Assembly: GCA_018266795.1 (NCBI GenBank)
Contig: JAFDZV010000035.1
Coordinates: forward strand, 96,443-160,442
Length of the DNA: 64,000 nt
Source of the DNA: Bacteroidota bacterium
GTDB lineage: Bacteria; Bacteroidota; Ignavibacteria; OLB7
Direction of reading: 5' to 3'
Shown: piece by piece, positions 1 through 9,533 of the stretch
How positions within the stretch are numbered: the first letter of the stretch is position 1
Layout: every line of letters starts with the position of its first letter
The notes under the pieces: generated by a model
What the model saw: only the letters and a program-made list of their open reading frames with translations
Databases searched by the model: none
What the model was told of the DNA's origin: nothing
Position numbers and translations under genes: made by a program

Positions 1-30
1 CAACTAACAACTAACAACTAACAACCAACG
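1..30. repeat. Heptamer repeat, right arm, cut by window edge
   Basis: Four CAACTAA/CAACCAA heptamers run up to the aroKB start region. They match the right arm of the heptamer hairpins elsewhere in the window (for example 49285-49324). The left arm would lie outside the window. Confidence 0.7.
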
Positions 31-36
31 CCCATC

Positions 37-1662
37 ATGATCATCTGGCTGCAAGGCCCATCCGGAGCGGGAAAGACGACGATCGGTCGCGAGTTGGCCG
101 GTCTGCGCGGCGTGCCGTTCGTTGATCTCGATGAGGAGATCGAGCACCAGGAGGGGCGAAGCGTTGCCGATATCTTCTGGAGCGATGGCGAGGCGGCGTT
201 CCGGCGGCTGGAGTGGAATGCGTTGCTGGCGTTGATGGAGGGGGAGCGCTCTCCGAAGGTTGTGGCGCTGGGCGGCGGCGCGGTTGTCGATCACGATGTG
301 CGAAGCATGATGCGCGGCTCCGGTCTGCGCGTGTTCGTTGATGTGGAGCCGGACGTTGCGATGGCGCGGCTGGAGCGCGACGTGCCGCGGCCGTTGCTCT
401 ACGACGACGATCCGCCCGCGAAGTGGCGCCGGCTCTACAATGCCAGGCGTCGTTACTACGAGGAGACCGACCTGACGGTCCGTTCGGACCGGGCGCCTGC
501 GGAGGTGGCGCGCGCGATCGCGGACGAGATCGATCGGGCCGCCGATCCGCTCTGGACATGGCCCGCAGATATCGGCGGCGAGCCGAGCGTCGTCGCCGGC
601 TTCGGCGCGCTCTACGCACTCGCGCAGAGGATGCGGACGCTGACGCACGGGCATCGCGTCTGCCTGGTGACGGACCGGCTGGTGGAGCGCTACTATGCGG
701 ACTATCTTTTTCCGGAGCGTGAGCGCGAGGGGATGATCACGCTTGCTGTGGATGCCTCGGAGGAGACGAAGACGCTCGCCACCATCGAGGAGCTGGCCGC
801 GGGGATGGTTGCGGGGGGCTTTACGCGCGAGGGAGTGATCGTGGCCGTTGGCGGCGGAGTGGTGACGGACATGGCCGGATTTCTCGGAGCGATCTTCATG
901 CGCGGCGTGCGCACGATCTACGTGCCGACAACGCTGCTGGCGCAGGTGGATGCGGCGGTCGGCGGAAAGACGGCGGTGAACGCGGCCGGCGTTCGCAATC
1001 TGATCGGAGCGTTCCGGCAGCCGGATCATGTGCTCGTGGCATCGCAGTTCCTTCGCTCGCTTACCGCGCGCGAGCTGCGCTCCGGCTTCGTTGAAGCGGT
1101 GAAGATGGGGATCATCAATTCGCAGCCCCTGGCCGCCGCGGTTGACGCCGCGCTCCCGGCGATTCTGGAGGGGGAGCTCCCGCAGAACATCGATGAGGTG
1201 ATCCGCCTGAGCCTTCGCGCGAAGCTGGATGTGGTGGAGCAGGACGCGCGCGATTCGTCGCTCCGGCTCTCGCTCAACTTCGGCCACACCTTCGGGCATG
1301 CGCTGGAGGCGGTGGAGCCCGGTGTGTACGCGCACGGCGAGGCGGTTGCGTTCGGGATGATTGCTGCCGCGGCGATGGCCTGCGAACTCGGCACCATCTC
1401 CAATGAGCGCCGTGACTGGATCGCACAGCGTTCGCTGCCGTTCACCGTTCACGAACGCGACACGCATAACATGAACGCGCTGCTCCGCGCGATGGAATCG
1501 GACAAGAAGCGCGGAGGGAGCGGATACCGTTTCGTACTTCCCACGGAATCCACCGGCTTTGTGCTGCACGATACCGATGATCGCGAACTGGTTGTGCGTG
1601 CGATGGAGGCGGCGTTCCGTGAAATCGAAGCCAGACATCGTCCGGCCGGCATCAATGATTGA
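37..1662 (+). CDS. aroKB: Bifunctional shikimate kinase / 3-dehydroquinate synthase
   Basis: This 541-residue fusion covers two steps of the cytoplasmic shikimate pathway. Residues 1 to about 165 are shikimate kinase: a P-loop GPSGAGKTT at 7-15, DLDEEIE near 30-36 and a GGG turn at 79-81. From about residue 178 the protein is dehydroquinate synthase. That half has the NAD-binding [15 protein letters not shown] stretch, the substrate-side [16 protein letters not shown] stretch, and likely zinc ligands in [15 protein letters not shown] and HGEAVAFGM. Both halves look complete, so this is a real fusion rather than a read-through. The ATG at 37 puts the P-loop at its usual position. aroQ follows 14 bases after the stop and then aroC, so the three probably form an operon. 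Confidence 0.95.
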   Translation: MIIWLQGPSGAGKTTIGRELAGLRGVPFVDLDEEIEHQEGRSVADIFWSDGEAAFRRLEWNALLALMEGERSPKVVALGGGAVVDHDVRSMMRGSGLRVFVDVEPDVAMARLERDVPRPLLYDDDPPAKWRRLYNARRRYYEETDLTVRSDRAPAEVARAIADEIDRAADPLWTWPADIGGEPSVVAGFGALYALAQRMRTLTHGHRVCLVTDRLVERYYADYLFPEREREGMITLAVDASEETKTLATIEELAAGMVAGGFTREGVIVAVGGGVVTDMAGFLGAIFMRGVRTIYVPTTLLAQVDAAVGGKTAVNAAGVRNLIGAFRQPDHVLVASQFLRSLTARELRSGFVEAVKMGIINSQPLAAAVDAALPAILEGELPQNIDEVIRLSLRAKLDVVEQDARDSSLRLSLNFGHTFGHALEAVEPGVYAHGEAVAFGMIAAAAMACELGTISNERRDWIAQRSLPFTVHERDTHNMNALLRAMESDKKRGGSGYRFVLPTESTGFVLHDTDDRELVVRAMEAAFREIEARHRPAGIND

Positions 1663-1676
1663 ATCATACGAGAGCC

Positions 1677-2126
1677 ATGAAGATCGTCGTCATCAACGGA
1701 CCCAATCTCAATCTTCTCGGCCGGCGCGAACCGCAGGTCTACGGCACCGATACGCTTGCGGATATCGAGCGCCGCGTGCGCGAGGCAACAGCGGAGCTCG
1801 GCGTGGAGTTGAGCTTTGCGCAGTCCAACATCGAAGGGGAGATCATCACCATGCTGCACGAGGCGCGCTACGAGGCCGGCGCCGATGCGGTTGTGATCAA
1901 TCCGGGGGCGTACACGCACTACTCGATCGCGATCCGCGATGCGATCGCGGCGATCGAAATCCCGGTGATCGAAGTGCACCTCTCCAACATCCACGCCCGC
2001 GAGCCCTTCCGCCATACCTCCGTTGTTGCGGCGGTCTGCAGGGGACGCATCGAGGGGTTGGGATGGCGCGGCTATGCAGCCGCCGTGCGGGTGCTGGCGT
2101 CGATGCACGACGAGTTGAACCGATAA
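1677..2126 (+). CDS. aroQ: 3-dehydroquinate dehydratase, type II
   Basis: This 149-residue protein is of usual length for type II dehydroquinase, which converts 3-dehydroquinate to 3-dehydroshikimate. It shows the family start [20 protein letters not shown], with the catalytic Tyr in QVYG. It also shows [16 protein letters not shown] and the active-site [19 protein letters not shown] six codons upstream is possible, but the ATG at 1677 gives the standard [10 protein letters not shown] start. It lies between aroKB and aroC, consistent with a small aro operon. Confidence 0.95.
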   Translation: MKIVVINGPNLNLLGRREPQVYGTDTLADIERRVREATAELGVELSFAQSNIEGEIITMLHEARYEAGADAVVINPGAYTHYSIAIRDAIAAIEIPVIEVHLSNIHAREPFRHTSVVAAVCRGRIEGLGWRGYAAAVRVLASMHDELNR

Positions 2127-2141
2127 CAGCGAGGTGCATGC

Positions 2142-3236
2142 GTGGCGAATACATTCGGCTCGATATTCCGTCTGACAACGTTCGGCGAGTCGCACGGCGC
2201 GGCGCTGGGGGCCGTGATCGATGGATGCCCGGCGGGAGTTCCGTTCGATCTCGAGCTGCTCCGCCGCGATCTCGCCCGACGGCGCCCCGGGCAGGCGCTT
2301 ACCACGCCGCGCAACGAGGCGGACGAGCCGGAGGTGCTGAGCGGAGTGTTCGAGGGGCGTACCACGGGGGCGCCGATCGCCGTGCTTGTGCGGAACACCG
2401 ATCAACGCTCGAAGGATTACTCCGATCTCAAGGATCTCTACCGCCCTTCGCATGCGGACTATACCTACGCGGCGAAGTACGGCGTGCGCGATCATCGCGG
2501 CGGCGGACGCTCCTCGGCGCGTGAGACACTGGCCCGCGTGATCGGCGGCGCGGTTGCGCGCATGCTCCTTGCGGCCGGAACGGCCGTAGATGTGCGCGCG
2601 GCCGTAACGGCGATGGGCCCGCACTCCGCGGAGCGCCCGCTTGCGGAGATGGCCGCCGATGCCGTCTATTCATCCGCCGTTCGGTGCGCCGATCCCATTG
2701 CGGAGCCTGCGATGATCGCCTGGCTCGATGAACTGCGTGCGGCGGGGAATTCCACCGGCGGCATCGTCTCCGTTCGCGTGGAGAATGTGCCGGCCGGGCT
2801 GGGCGAACCCATCTACGACAAGCTGAACGCGCGGCTTGCAGGGGCGATGATGTCCATCAACGGCGCGATGGGCTTCGAGGTCGGGGCCGGATTCGGTGTG
2901 GCTTCGGCGCGCGGGTCCGAGAACAACGATCAGTTCATCCGCGGAGCCGACGGGCTCGAGACCAGCTCCAACAACTCCGGCGGCATTCAGGGAGGGATCT
3001 CGAACGGCATGCCGGTGGAGTTTCGCGTGGCGTTCAAGCCCCCATCATCCATCGCCCTCGCGCAGCAGCATGGAGCTGCAACAGGGGAGACGGTGGAACA
3101 CGCGGTCACCGGGCGGCACGACCCCTCCATCGTGGTGCGTGCCGTTCCCGTTGTCGAGGCGATGACGCTGCTGGTGCTCGCCGATATGTGGCTGATGGCG
3201 CAGGCAGGGAAGTCGTTGGTAGTCAGTAGTCAGTAG
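2142..3236 (+). CDS. aroC: Chorismate synthase
   Basis: This 364-residue enzyme converts EPSP to chorismate using reduced FMN. Visible signatures are TFGESHG (residues 13-19), DHRGGGRSSARETL, and SNNSGGIQGGISNGMP near the C-terminal third. It starts at a GTG 15 bases after aroQ; the following ANTFGSIFRLTTFGESHG is the standard N-terminus. The last residues, LVVSSQ and the stop, are encoded by the first units of a GTAGTCA heptamer repeat, so the native C-terminus has been replaced or extended by repeat DNA. The catalytic core is intact. Confidence 0.95.
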   Translation: MANTFGSIFRLTTFGESHGAALGAVIDGCPAGVPFDLELLRRDLARRRPGQALTTPRNEADEPEVLSGVFEGRTTGAPIAVLVRNTDQRSKDYSDLKDLYRPSHADYTYAAKYGVRDHRGGGRSSARETLARVIGGAVARMLLAAGTAVDVRAAVTAMGPHSAERPLAEMAADAVYSSAVRCADPIAEPAMIAWLDELRAAGNSTGGIVSVRVENVPAGLGEPIYDKLNARLAGAMMSINGAMGFEVGAGFGVASARGSENNDQFIRGADGLETSSNNSGGIQGGISNGMPVEFRVAFKPPSSIALAQQHGAATGETVEHAVTGRHDPSIVVRAVPVVEAMTLLVLADMWLMAQAGKSLVVSSQ

Positions 3237-3299
3237 TCGGTAGTCAGTAGTCAGTAGTCGGTAGTCAGTTGTCAGTAGTCGGTAGTCAGTTGTCAGTAG
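3214..3299. repeat. GTAGTCA heptamer repeat array overlapping the aroC stop
   Basis: About twelve tandem heptamers (GTAGTCA, GTAGTCG, GTTGTCA) in perfect period-7 register. This is the longest and cleanest copy of the family in the window. It begins inside aroC and has no obvious complementary right arm, unlike most other copies. Confidence 0.9.
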
Positions 3300-3474
3300 G
3301 CCGAGCGGTGCTTTGTTCTTGGCACTTCGTTTTTCGCTCGACGTTGTGGTTGTACATGATGGGAAGGCGGGAACAACAGAACACAACGCGGCCCGGAATA
3401 TTTCGCGATGCCCGGTCTGATGCGCGACATCGCAAGACGCTCTTCGCCCTTTCAGGACTCAATACCTATCGGCG

Positions 3475-4464
3475 TCACGTTCCCGCTGCCAGCAACTCCA
3501 GGATCTGTACGGCATTGGTGGCCGCGCCCTTGCGTACGTTGTCAGCCACCACCCACATGTTGATCGTGTTCGGTTGCGATGCATCCTTCCGGATGCGCCC
3601 CACGAACACCTCGTCGTGATCGCCGGCGTCCAGAACCGTTGGATAGTGGTCCTTCGCGGGATCGTCCCACACCACAATGCCCGGGGCCCGCTCCAGAATG
3701 CGTCGCGCCTTTGCCGGCGTAACCGGCGTCTGGAATTCGGCGTTCACCGATTCTGCATGCGCGGCAACGGTGGGGATGCGGACACAGGTCATGGTGCAGG
3801 CAAGCCTCGGGATGCCGAGGATCTTCCGCGTCTCGTTGATCATCTTCATCTCCTCCTCGCTATAGTCATCCCCTTCGTTGAACGAGTGGAAGATGGTGTT
3901 GAATGCCGCGGTGTGCGGGAACTTCCGGCGCTCCGGCGTGCGCCCCTTCAGTTCCGCCGTAAGCTGATCGATGCCGGCCTGCCCCGCGCCGGAGATCGCC
4001 TGGTAGGTGGAGACCACAACGCGCTTCAATCCGAAGGCATCGTGCAGCGGCTTCAGTGCAACCACGAGCTGAATCGTGGAGCAGTTCGGATTGGCGATGA
4101 TCCCCCTGTGCCTGAATGCCGCCTCGGGATTCACCTCCGGGACAACGAGCGGCACGGTACGATCCATGCGCCACGCGCTGGAGTTGTCGATTACCACGGC
4201 GCCGGCCGCGGCTGCTATCGGCGCATACTCGCGGCTCACCGATGCGCCTGCCGAGAAGAGCGCGAAGTCCACCCCCTTGAACGATGTCTTCCGCAATTCC
4301 TGCACGGTGTAGTTGTGCCCGCGAAAGCGGACGCACTTCCCTGCGGAGCTCCTGGAGGCGAGCGGCACAAGGTTCGCAGGCGCTATGTCATGCTCCTCGA
4401 GCACGCGCAGCATCGTTCGTCCAACAAGGCCGGTGGCGCCGACAACGGCGATCGAATAGCTCAT
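3475..4464 (-). CDS. asd: Aspartate-semialdehyde dehydrogenase
   Basis: This 329-residue enzyme reduces aspartyl phosphate to the semialdehyde, feeding lysine/diaminopimelate, threonine and methionine synthesis. It has the N-terminal NADP fold VVGATGLVGRTMLRVLEE, the catalytic Cys128 in ANPNCSTIQ, TYQAISGAGQAG, and the histidine region VRIPTVAAHAESVN. Length is normal. It lies downstream of the DUF4397 lipoprotein on the same strand. A hairpin at 4513-4538 and heptamer repeats separate the two, so it is probably transcribed alone. Confidence 0.95.
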   Translation of the reverse strand: MSYSIAVVGATGLVGRTMLRVLEEHDIAPANLVPLASRSSAGKCVRFRGHNYTVQELRKTSFKGVDFALFSAGASVSREYAPIAAAAGAVVIDNSSAWRMDRTVPLVVPEVNPEAAFRHRGIIANPNCSTIQLVVALKPLHDAFGLKRVVVSTYQAISGAGQAGIDQLTAELKGRTPERRKFPHTAAFNTIFHSFNEGDDYSEEEMKMINETRKILGIPRLACTMTCVRIPTVAAHAESVNAEFQTPVTPAKARRILERAPGIVVWDDPAKDHYPTVLDAGDHDEVFVGRIRKDASQPNTINMWVVADNVRKGAATNAVQILELLAAGT

Positions 4465-4512
4465 CGATGATTGCTGTAGTTGAGTTGAGGGAGGGAACCG
4501 CGCGAGAAGGAA

Positions 4513-4538
4513 GTGCCGCGACGGAAGCGCCGCGGCAC
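4513..4538 (-). terminator. Hairpin between the DUF4397 gene and asd
   Basis: Perfect 8-bp stem GTGCCGCG/CGCGGCAC with a 10-nt loop. On the minus strand it is followed by TTCCTTCTC. It may terminate the DUF4397 transcript or be a leader hairpin of asd, whose ATG lies about 50 nt downstream. Confidence 0.45.
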
Positions 4539-4570
4539 CTATGATGCACGCACACGGTTGGAGCGTGTTA

Positions 4571-4677
4571 CTGGTTAGTAGTCAGTAGCCATTGGTCAGT
4601 TGGAGAGCCGGGATCCGCTACCTGCCGTTTCATTCGATGCTTTCCTGCAACTGACCACGAACTACTAACAACGAACG
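4571..4677. repeat. Heptamer inverted repeat
   Basis: The left arm (GGTTAGTAGTCAGTAGCC... to 4601) and the right arm (CAACTGACCACGAACTACTAAC..., 4648-4677) are imperfectly complementary across about 45 nt. The right arm ends 6 nt from the DUF4397 stop codon. Confidence 0.75.
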
Positions 4678-4683
4678 TCCTCT

Positions 4684-6240
4684 CTACGGATTCAGATCCT
4701 CGGCAAGCGCATGCAGATATCCAACCTTGTCGCCATGCGATCCGCGTGAGAGGAAGACCGTGTAGGATTTGTTCGCCTCAAGCGGCGTCTTGTCCAGGAC
4801 CTGTGTGAGGAGAACGTTCCCCTGTTCGTCGATCACGTCCGCGGAGACGGCCCCGGCCGGAGCCGCGAACGAGTTCGTTCCCTCCGGGATCTCGCCATAG
4901 CCCATTGCGATGGGAGTGGCTGCGCCGTTGATCCGCAGGCGAAGCTTCTTCCCGTTGAACGTGCTTCCGAAGCCGCCGTTGAAGAAGCGTATCTGTGCCA
5001 TGCCCGATGGAGGCGCCGAGGTGTTGTCCAGCAGCAGAGCGCTGTGTGCTGCGAGCGAATCGTACGGACCGTACGCCACGATCGTATAACGCTTGTTGAT
5101 GGTCGGCGTAAATGCCGCACGCGGCACCAGCACATCCTGCTTGCGGTAATCGATCGATACCGTTCCGGTGGTACAACTGTGGCCGGTGCGATAGGGTTGG
5201 TGATACTCCACGCGGAACGGAAAGTCCTGGCGCAGCAGCAGGCTTATGTAGAAATAGCTCCGCGCTACCGGCTGCCCGTCCAGACCGAGCGAGGCAATCC
5301 CCTCCACGGTCTGCGGCTGGCCGATCAGATTGCGACGGAAGTTGTCGTTCTCGCAGAACTCCTGCGACGGGTCGTAGAACGTCACGTCGAGGAGCGAGTC
5401 GCCGCTCGCGGTGATGTTCGCGAATCGTGCGGCGGCGAAGTTGATGTTGATGGGGGAGGATCCGTGCAGCGAATCGGCGCCGAGATAGCTCTCCTGGAAC
5501 GCCGAGAAATTGAGAAATGCCTCATCGCCATGCGGTGCGCCGTTGCCGGTGAGCACGAGTGTGAATGTGGAGTTCGGCGGCAGCACGATGTACGGCGGCG
5601 TGATCGCCCGAATCTCCGCCCCTGATGTGTGGTCGTAGATCCACAGGCCGGTTCCCTTCGGGAAGTACTCCTTGCTCGGAATGTACTGGCTTGCCGAACC
5701 GTATGCGAGGGCGGTCACCACGAACGGCGACGTGTTGTCGTCCTGCCGCATGTCCAGTGGCGGAGCGTCCGGGCTCAGGTTCACCACGCGATACTTCATG
5801 GACTTGCCGGGGATCGTTGGGACGGCGATGGTGTCCGTGGTTACCAGCACGTGATAGCCGCGCGCCGCGTTGCCGTGGAAGTATGCCGTGTAGTACCCCC
5901 CCTTGGCGAAGATCAGCGTATCGGTGGCGAGCACGGTGCTGCCGGAGAGAAAGCGGATACGATGGGCGTTGCTGTCCGCCGGGTAGTAGCGCGCATTGTT
6001 GTTGGTTTCGCTGAAGTCCAGATATCCCTGCGGCGATGGAAAGAACAGATCGTCGTCCACCTTCACATCCACCTTCGGACTTCCCGCCGCTGCGTTGATC
6101 ACACGGAGAAATGCGCCGCTCTTGTGCACAACCGTGTCGGGCGGCCGGTGCGGTACGAACGGATCATCGGGCGAGCAGGAGGAAAGGAACGCCGCGCCGG
6201 CAATCGCAATGAATGCGGCCGTGAGCGTGCGAAGAACCAT
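4684..6240 (-). CDS. DUF4397-type lipoprotein
   Basis: Predicted secreted lipoprotein. From the ATG at 6240 it begins MVLRTLTAAFIAIAGAAFLSSC, a short basic start, hydrophobic segment and an LSSC lipobox. An in-frame ATG at 6306 would add 22 residues. The mature part carries several beta-rich segments of DUF4397 type: FLRVINAAAGSPKVDV, YRVVNLSPDAPPLDM, ARFANITASGDSLLDV and IRFFNGGFGSTFNGKK. The family is common in Bacteroidota and its function is unknown. No enzyme motif is visible. It is flanked on both sides by heptamer repeats. Confidence 0.75.
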   Translation of the reverse strand: MVLRTLTAAFIAIAGAAFLSSCSPDDPFVPHRPPDTVVHKSGAFLRVINAAAGSPKVDVKVDDDLFFPSPQGYLDFSETNNNARYYPADSNAHRIRFLSGSTVLATDTLIFAKGGYYTAYFHGNAARGYHVLVTTDTIAVPTIPGKSMKYRVVNLSPDAPPLDMRQDDNTSPFVVTALAYGSASQYIPSKEYFPKGTGLWIYDHTSGAEIRAITPPYIVLPPNSTFTLVLTGNGAPHGDEAFLNFSAFQESYLGADSLHGSSPININFAAARFANITASGDSLLDVTFYDPSQEFCENDNFRRNLIGQPQTVEGIASLGLDGQPVARSYFYISLLLRQDFPFRVEYHQPYRTGHSCTTGTVSIDYRKQDVLVPRAAFTPTINKRYTIVAYGPYDSLAAHSALLLDNTSAPPSGMAQIRFFNGGFGSTFNGKKLRLRINGAATPIAMGYGEIPEGTNSFAAPAGAVSADVIDEQGNVLLTQVLDKTPLEANKSYTVFLSRGSHGDKVGYLHALAEDLNP

Positions 6241-6439
6241 TCCACGCAGCGTGCCTCTGTGCGGGGCGCTCGCGTCGCTGGGCACTGTATTCTGTTCGGT
6301 CACCATGGAACTCTTGTTCGTGCTGGGAGCGGAAAGAACCGGATCACCGTACCGGACGGCTATTCTACGCCGGAGGTCCGTGATCTCCAATTGAAAACTC
6401 TCTGAAAGGACACGCGGCATCCGGGGGATGTGACAGGGG

Positions 6440-6513
6440 AGTCAGTGGCTGGTTGTCCGTGGTCAGTTGCCAATCCCGTACGCACGGCCGACTACCAACA
6501 ACTGACGACCGAC
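6440..6513. repeat. Heptamer inverted repeat
   Basis: A degenerate left arm (GTCAGTGGCTGGTTGTCC..., to about 6471) and a right arm (CCGACTACCAACAACTGACG, 6488-6507) lie between the DUF4397 gene and yidC. Confidence 0.65.
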
Positions 6514-6654
6514 AGAGGGAGCCCGTATGTCCCAAGGCTGTCGATGGGGCACCGCTACGCGGCGTGATCGCATGATCGGCCGTACCGTCGACGGCCATCA
6601 CAGGCGCCGCAGGCGTGCAGAGCCGGTTGCATGCGGGCCTGCCCATCATGAACA

Positions 6655-6692
6655 AGCGCCGCAGATGCGAACCATTCCACACCTGCGGCGCT
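6655..6692 (-). terminator. Hairpin downstream of yidC
   Basis: Perfect 10-bp stem AGCGCCGCAG/CTGCGGCGCT with an 18-nt loop. It has no U tract. It is a possible 3' end structure of the yidC transcript. Confidence 0.4.
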
Positions 6693-6713
6693 CAGCGATA
6701 TTTCAGGTACAAC

Positions 6714-6742
6714 GTGCCGGCGGGTTTGCCGTGTGCCGGCAC
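6714..6742 (-). terminator. Second hairpin downstream of yidC
   Basis: An 8-bp stem GTGCCGGC/GCCGGCAC with a 13-nt loop, about 45 nt past the yidC stop. No U tract is present. Confidence 0.4.
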
Positions 6743-6748
6743 TACGAA

Positions 6749-6785
6749 CCACCGACCAAGCACCAAGCACCAGGCACGAAGTACC
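6749..6785. repeat. Second-type heptamer repeat (ACCAAGC)
   Basis: ACCAAGC, ACCAAGC, ACCAGGC, ACGAAGT in register 7, ending exactly at the base before the yidC stop codon. It differs in sequence from the GTAGTCA family but has the same period and the same position at a stop codon. Confidence 0.7.
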
Positions 6786-8693
6786 TCAGCTCCGCTTGCG
6801 CTGTTCAACGGGCGTGCGGCCGTCGACCTTCTTGGCGGCTGCACCCTGCTGCGTCTTCTGCTGTGCTTCTGCCATCTTCTGCGCCTGCTCCATCTTCTGG
6901 GCAAGCCATCCCTTCTTCCTGTTCTTCGCTTCGGCACGCATCTGCTCCAGCGTGAGCTGGTTCTTGGCGAACTTCGTCATGTATACCTGCTGGCCGATCG
7001 CGAGGATGTTGAACGTCAGGTAGTAGAGGTTCAATCCGGACGGCAGGTTGGTGAAGGCGATCGTCAGCATCACCGGCATCAGATACACCAGCGCCTTCTG
7101 CTTCGGATCGGTAATCATCATCCGCTGCTGAAGGAAGAGCGTGGTTCCCATGATCAGCGCCATCGCGCTCAGGCTGCTGCCGATCAACGGCAGATGCCAC
7201 GGGAGCTGCACGATGTAGTCCGGCACGGAGAGATCGTGTATCCAGAGTGCGAACTGCGTCTGCCGCAGGTCGATGGCCGTGCTCAGTGTGTTGTAAAGGG
7301 CGTAGAGAATCGGAAGCTGCAATACCATCGGCAGGCAGCCGCCCATCGGGTTGATGCCGTACTCGCGATAGACCTTCATCGTCTCCATCTGCTGGCGCTG
7401 CTGGTCGTTCGCGAACTGCTCGCGCAGCTCTGCGATCTTCGGCTGCAGCAATTGCATCTTGCGCGATGACCGGATCTGCGGGATCGAAAGCGGCCACAGC
7501 ACGATTCGGATGATCAGCGAGAAGACGATGATCACCAATCCCCAGTTGCCGATGAAGCTGTGCAGGAAGCGGAACAGCGGGAGCAGGATGAACTCGCTGA
7601 TGGGGCGTGTGATGGAGTTGCCGAGCGCGATCATCGGCGTGATGCCGAGATCGTGCACGACGTCGTATTCCATCGGCCCGGCGAACACCGTGAAGTGCTG
7701 GGAGACATTGCCTCCCGCCGCGCTGGCGGCGATGCTCAGCGTGTAGTGCTCAACCGTTCCGCTGGAATCCGCCGAGGTTGCGATGGCATCCACGCTTGCG
7801 CTGCCGTTGGCGATCGGCTTCTGCGGGATGATCGCGGCACCGAAATACTTCACGTGCACGCCGACCCACTCCACGTTTCCGGCAAACTTCTCCTCGTGCG
7901 ACTTGCCCACGTCGTGCCAGTCCACCTGTGTGTGATCGCCGTTCACGGCGACCACGGCGTCCGACTTTGCGGACTCCTCCATGGAGTTGTGTTCCTGATA
8001 CTTCAGACCGTCGCGCCAGGTGAGCTCGTAGCTGGGGTTCGTTGCCGCCAGTTCGCCCGCCATGTTCTTGAACGCAACGTCCAGCCCAACGCCGTAGCTG
8101 TCGCCGTGGAACACGAATCGCTTCTCGATCACCGGTGCTGCGGCCTTGGCCGAATCCGTTGTGCCGCCAAGCGTAAGACGGGCCACTACTACGGCGGAGT
8201 CCTTGTCGCCGAGCCTGATGTTCTCCGGCGCATCGACGGTGTAGATCAGGTTCTCGGTGGAGACCGGACGGCCGTCGGCGCCGGTGAAGTTGAGCGCGAG
8301 AACTCCGGGGAAGCCCGCGGAATCGTTGATCAACTGTACAGGTGCTCCGTACCACGCCTTGTAGTTCTTCAACTCCATGCGTGCCAGCAGAGCGCCTCGC
8401 GTGTTGAGCATCGCCTTGTAGTGCGGGGTCTCGATGGTCACATAGTGGCCGGCGCCGCTGGCGAGAGCAGAGTACCGTGCCGGCGTAACCGGTGCCGGCG
8501 CAGCGGGCGCCGGCGCCTGCGGGGGAGGGGCCGGAGTCTGTGCCGGAGCCTGTCCCGTCTGCTGGCTCTGCGACTGTGCCGTCTGCTGCGGCGCCGGCGG
8601 CCTGGATGCCGGCTTCGGCATGAAGAAGAAGGCCCACAGCGCGAAGATCACCGCGATGAGCCCGAGAGCGAGAAGCGTTCGACGATCGAACAT
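6786..8693 (-). CDS. yidC: Membrane protein insertase YidC
   Basis: A 635-residue inner-membrane insertase of the long Gram-negative form. The N-terminal anchor MFDRRTLLALGLIAVIFALWAFFF is followed by a Gln/Pro/Ala-rich linker, a periplasmic beta domain (about residues 80-380) and the C-terminal insertase core. The core starts near ISEFILLPLFRFLHSFIGNWG and contains the GGCLPMVLQLPILYALYNTL segment; the tail is Lys/Gln-rich. The ATG at 8693 places the first membrane segment at the N-terminus. An ATG 26 codons upstream is less likely. It belongs to the rpmH-rnpA-yidD-yidC block, but a methyltransferase gene separates it from yidD. Confidence 0.95.
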   Translation of the reverse strand: MFDRRTLLALGLIAVIFALWAFFFMPKPASRPPAPQQTAQSQSQQTGQAPAQTPAPPPQAPAPAAPAPVTPARYSALASGAGHYVTIETPHYKAMLNTRGALLARMELKNYKAWYGAPVQLINDSAGFPGVLALNFTGADGRPVSTENLIYTVDAPENIRLGDKDSAVVVARLTLGGTTDSAKAAAPVIEKRFVFHGDSYGVGLDVAFKNMAGELAATNPSYELTWRDGLKYQEHNSMEESAKSDAVVAVNGDHTQVDWHDVGKSHEEKFAGNVEWVGVHVKYFGAAIIPQKPIANGSASVDAIATSADSSGTVEHYTLSIAASAAGGNVSQHFTVFAGPMEYDVVHDLGITPMIALGNSITRPISEFILLPLFRFLHSFIGNWGLVIIVFSLIIRIVLWPLSIPQIRSSRKMQLLQPKIAELREQFANDQQRQQMETMKVYREYGINPMGGCLPMVLQLPILYALYNTLSTAIDLRQTQFALWIHDLSVPDYIVQLPWHLPLIGSSLSAMALIMGTTLFLQQRMMITDPKQKALVYLMPVMLTIAFTNLPSGLNLYYLTFNILAIGQQVYMTKFAKNQLTLEQMRAEAKNRKKGWLAQKMEQAQKMAEAQQKTQQGAAAKKVDGRTPVEQRKRS

Positions 8694-8774
8694 GAGGAAT
8701 GAATCAATTGATGAGTTGAGGGCGCCGCGGCAACTGCGATTGTACCGTGCAGTTGCCGCGGGCGTCTCCATTCG

Positions 8775-9533
8775 CTACGGCGGCGAGCCGGTGGCACGCG
8801 TCGTCTCTGCGTATGGTGCCGTGACCTTGCGCATCACCAGATATGCATACGCCGTCACGGCCGGGACCGGATGCCGGATCAGCATCCGGGTAAGGGCACG
8901 ATGAATCTCGTACAGCGGCTTCACACGCGCATAATAGGTGTGCCCGAAGAACCCGTGGTAGGCATCGATCAGATACCCGAGTCGCTGAAGACGCCTCATC
9001 TGCCGGGGTATTGGCCCGCGGCACCATTTGTAGTATGCGGGGAACTTCGCATGCCGGCCCATCTGTTCCCGCTCACCCTGAACCATGGTCAGGAGCCATC
9101 GTGAGACCGGACCGGCGAGCACCTTGTTCGCCATGAAGGGAACGGCCATCAACGTGGGGAAATAATGAAATGCCGTTCCGCCGGCGCGAAGCAACCGATG
9201 CACGTTGCCGTGAAAACGCCGCGCATCGTTCACATGCTCGGCCACCATGCGGCTGAAGACCAGATCGAACCGGTCGTGCACGGCAAGCGCAGGGGAGAGA
9301 ATGTCCTGATGCAGCGTCCGATATCCGGCCGGGGCTTTCGCCAGTTCCTCTTTCGAAATATCGAGCACGGTGTATTCTATTCCGCGTTCGGTGAGATAGT
9401 CCAGCGGAAGTGCCGGATTGGCTCCGCCGCCAATCTCGCAGATGTGCCGCACGTTCCGTTCCGCAATCAATCGCATGAGCATTGGTTCAAAGCCGAACCA
9501 TGAATCCTCGAAGGTCCCATAATGGATCTCCAT
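8775..9533 (-). CDS. Class I SAM-dependent methyltransferase
   Basis: A 252-residue protein with a Rossmann-type SAM site: motif I ICEIGGGANPAL (near residue 31), an acidic end of strand 2 in YTVLDISKEEL, and FDLVFSRMVAEHVND as motif IV/V, followed by a RLLRAGGTAFHYFP segment. This resembles the Methyltransf_11/23 families. The C-terminal half is rich in Arg and aromatic residues, and the substrate cannot be deduced. It interrupts the usual yidD-yidC adjacency and is followed upstream by a repeat-containing gap, which suggests insertion into the origin block. Confidence 0.85.
   Translation of the reverse strand: MEIHYGTFEDSWFGFEPMLMRLIAERNVRHICEIGGGANPALPLDYLTERGIEYTVLDISKEELAKAPAGYRTLHQDILSPALAVHDRFDLVFSRMVAEHVNDARRFHGNVHRLLRAGGTAFHYFPTLMAVPFMANKVLAGPVSRWLLTMVQGEREQMGRHAKFPAYYKWCRGPIPRQMRRLQRLGYLIDAYHGFFGHTYYARVKPLYEIHRALTRMLIRHPVPAVTAYAYLVMRKVTAPYAETTRATGSPP

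Larger units (their letters stand above)
6241..6785. other. Gap between the DUF4397 gene and yidC
   Basis: About 545 bases if the lipoprotein starts at 6240. It holds the promoter side of the DUF4397 gene, one heptamer hairpin, two strong GC-rich hairpins and a second-type heptamer array abutting the yidC stop. No convincing gene was seen in it. Confidence 0.6.

Noticed and set aside
3214-3299. CRISPR array
   Set aside because: Period is 7 bp with no spacers and no cas genes nearby.
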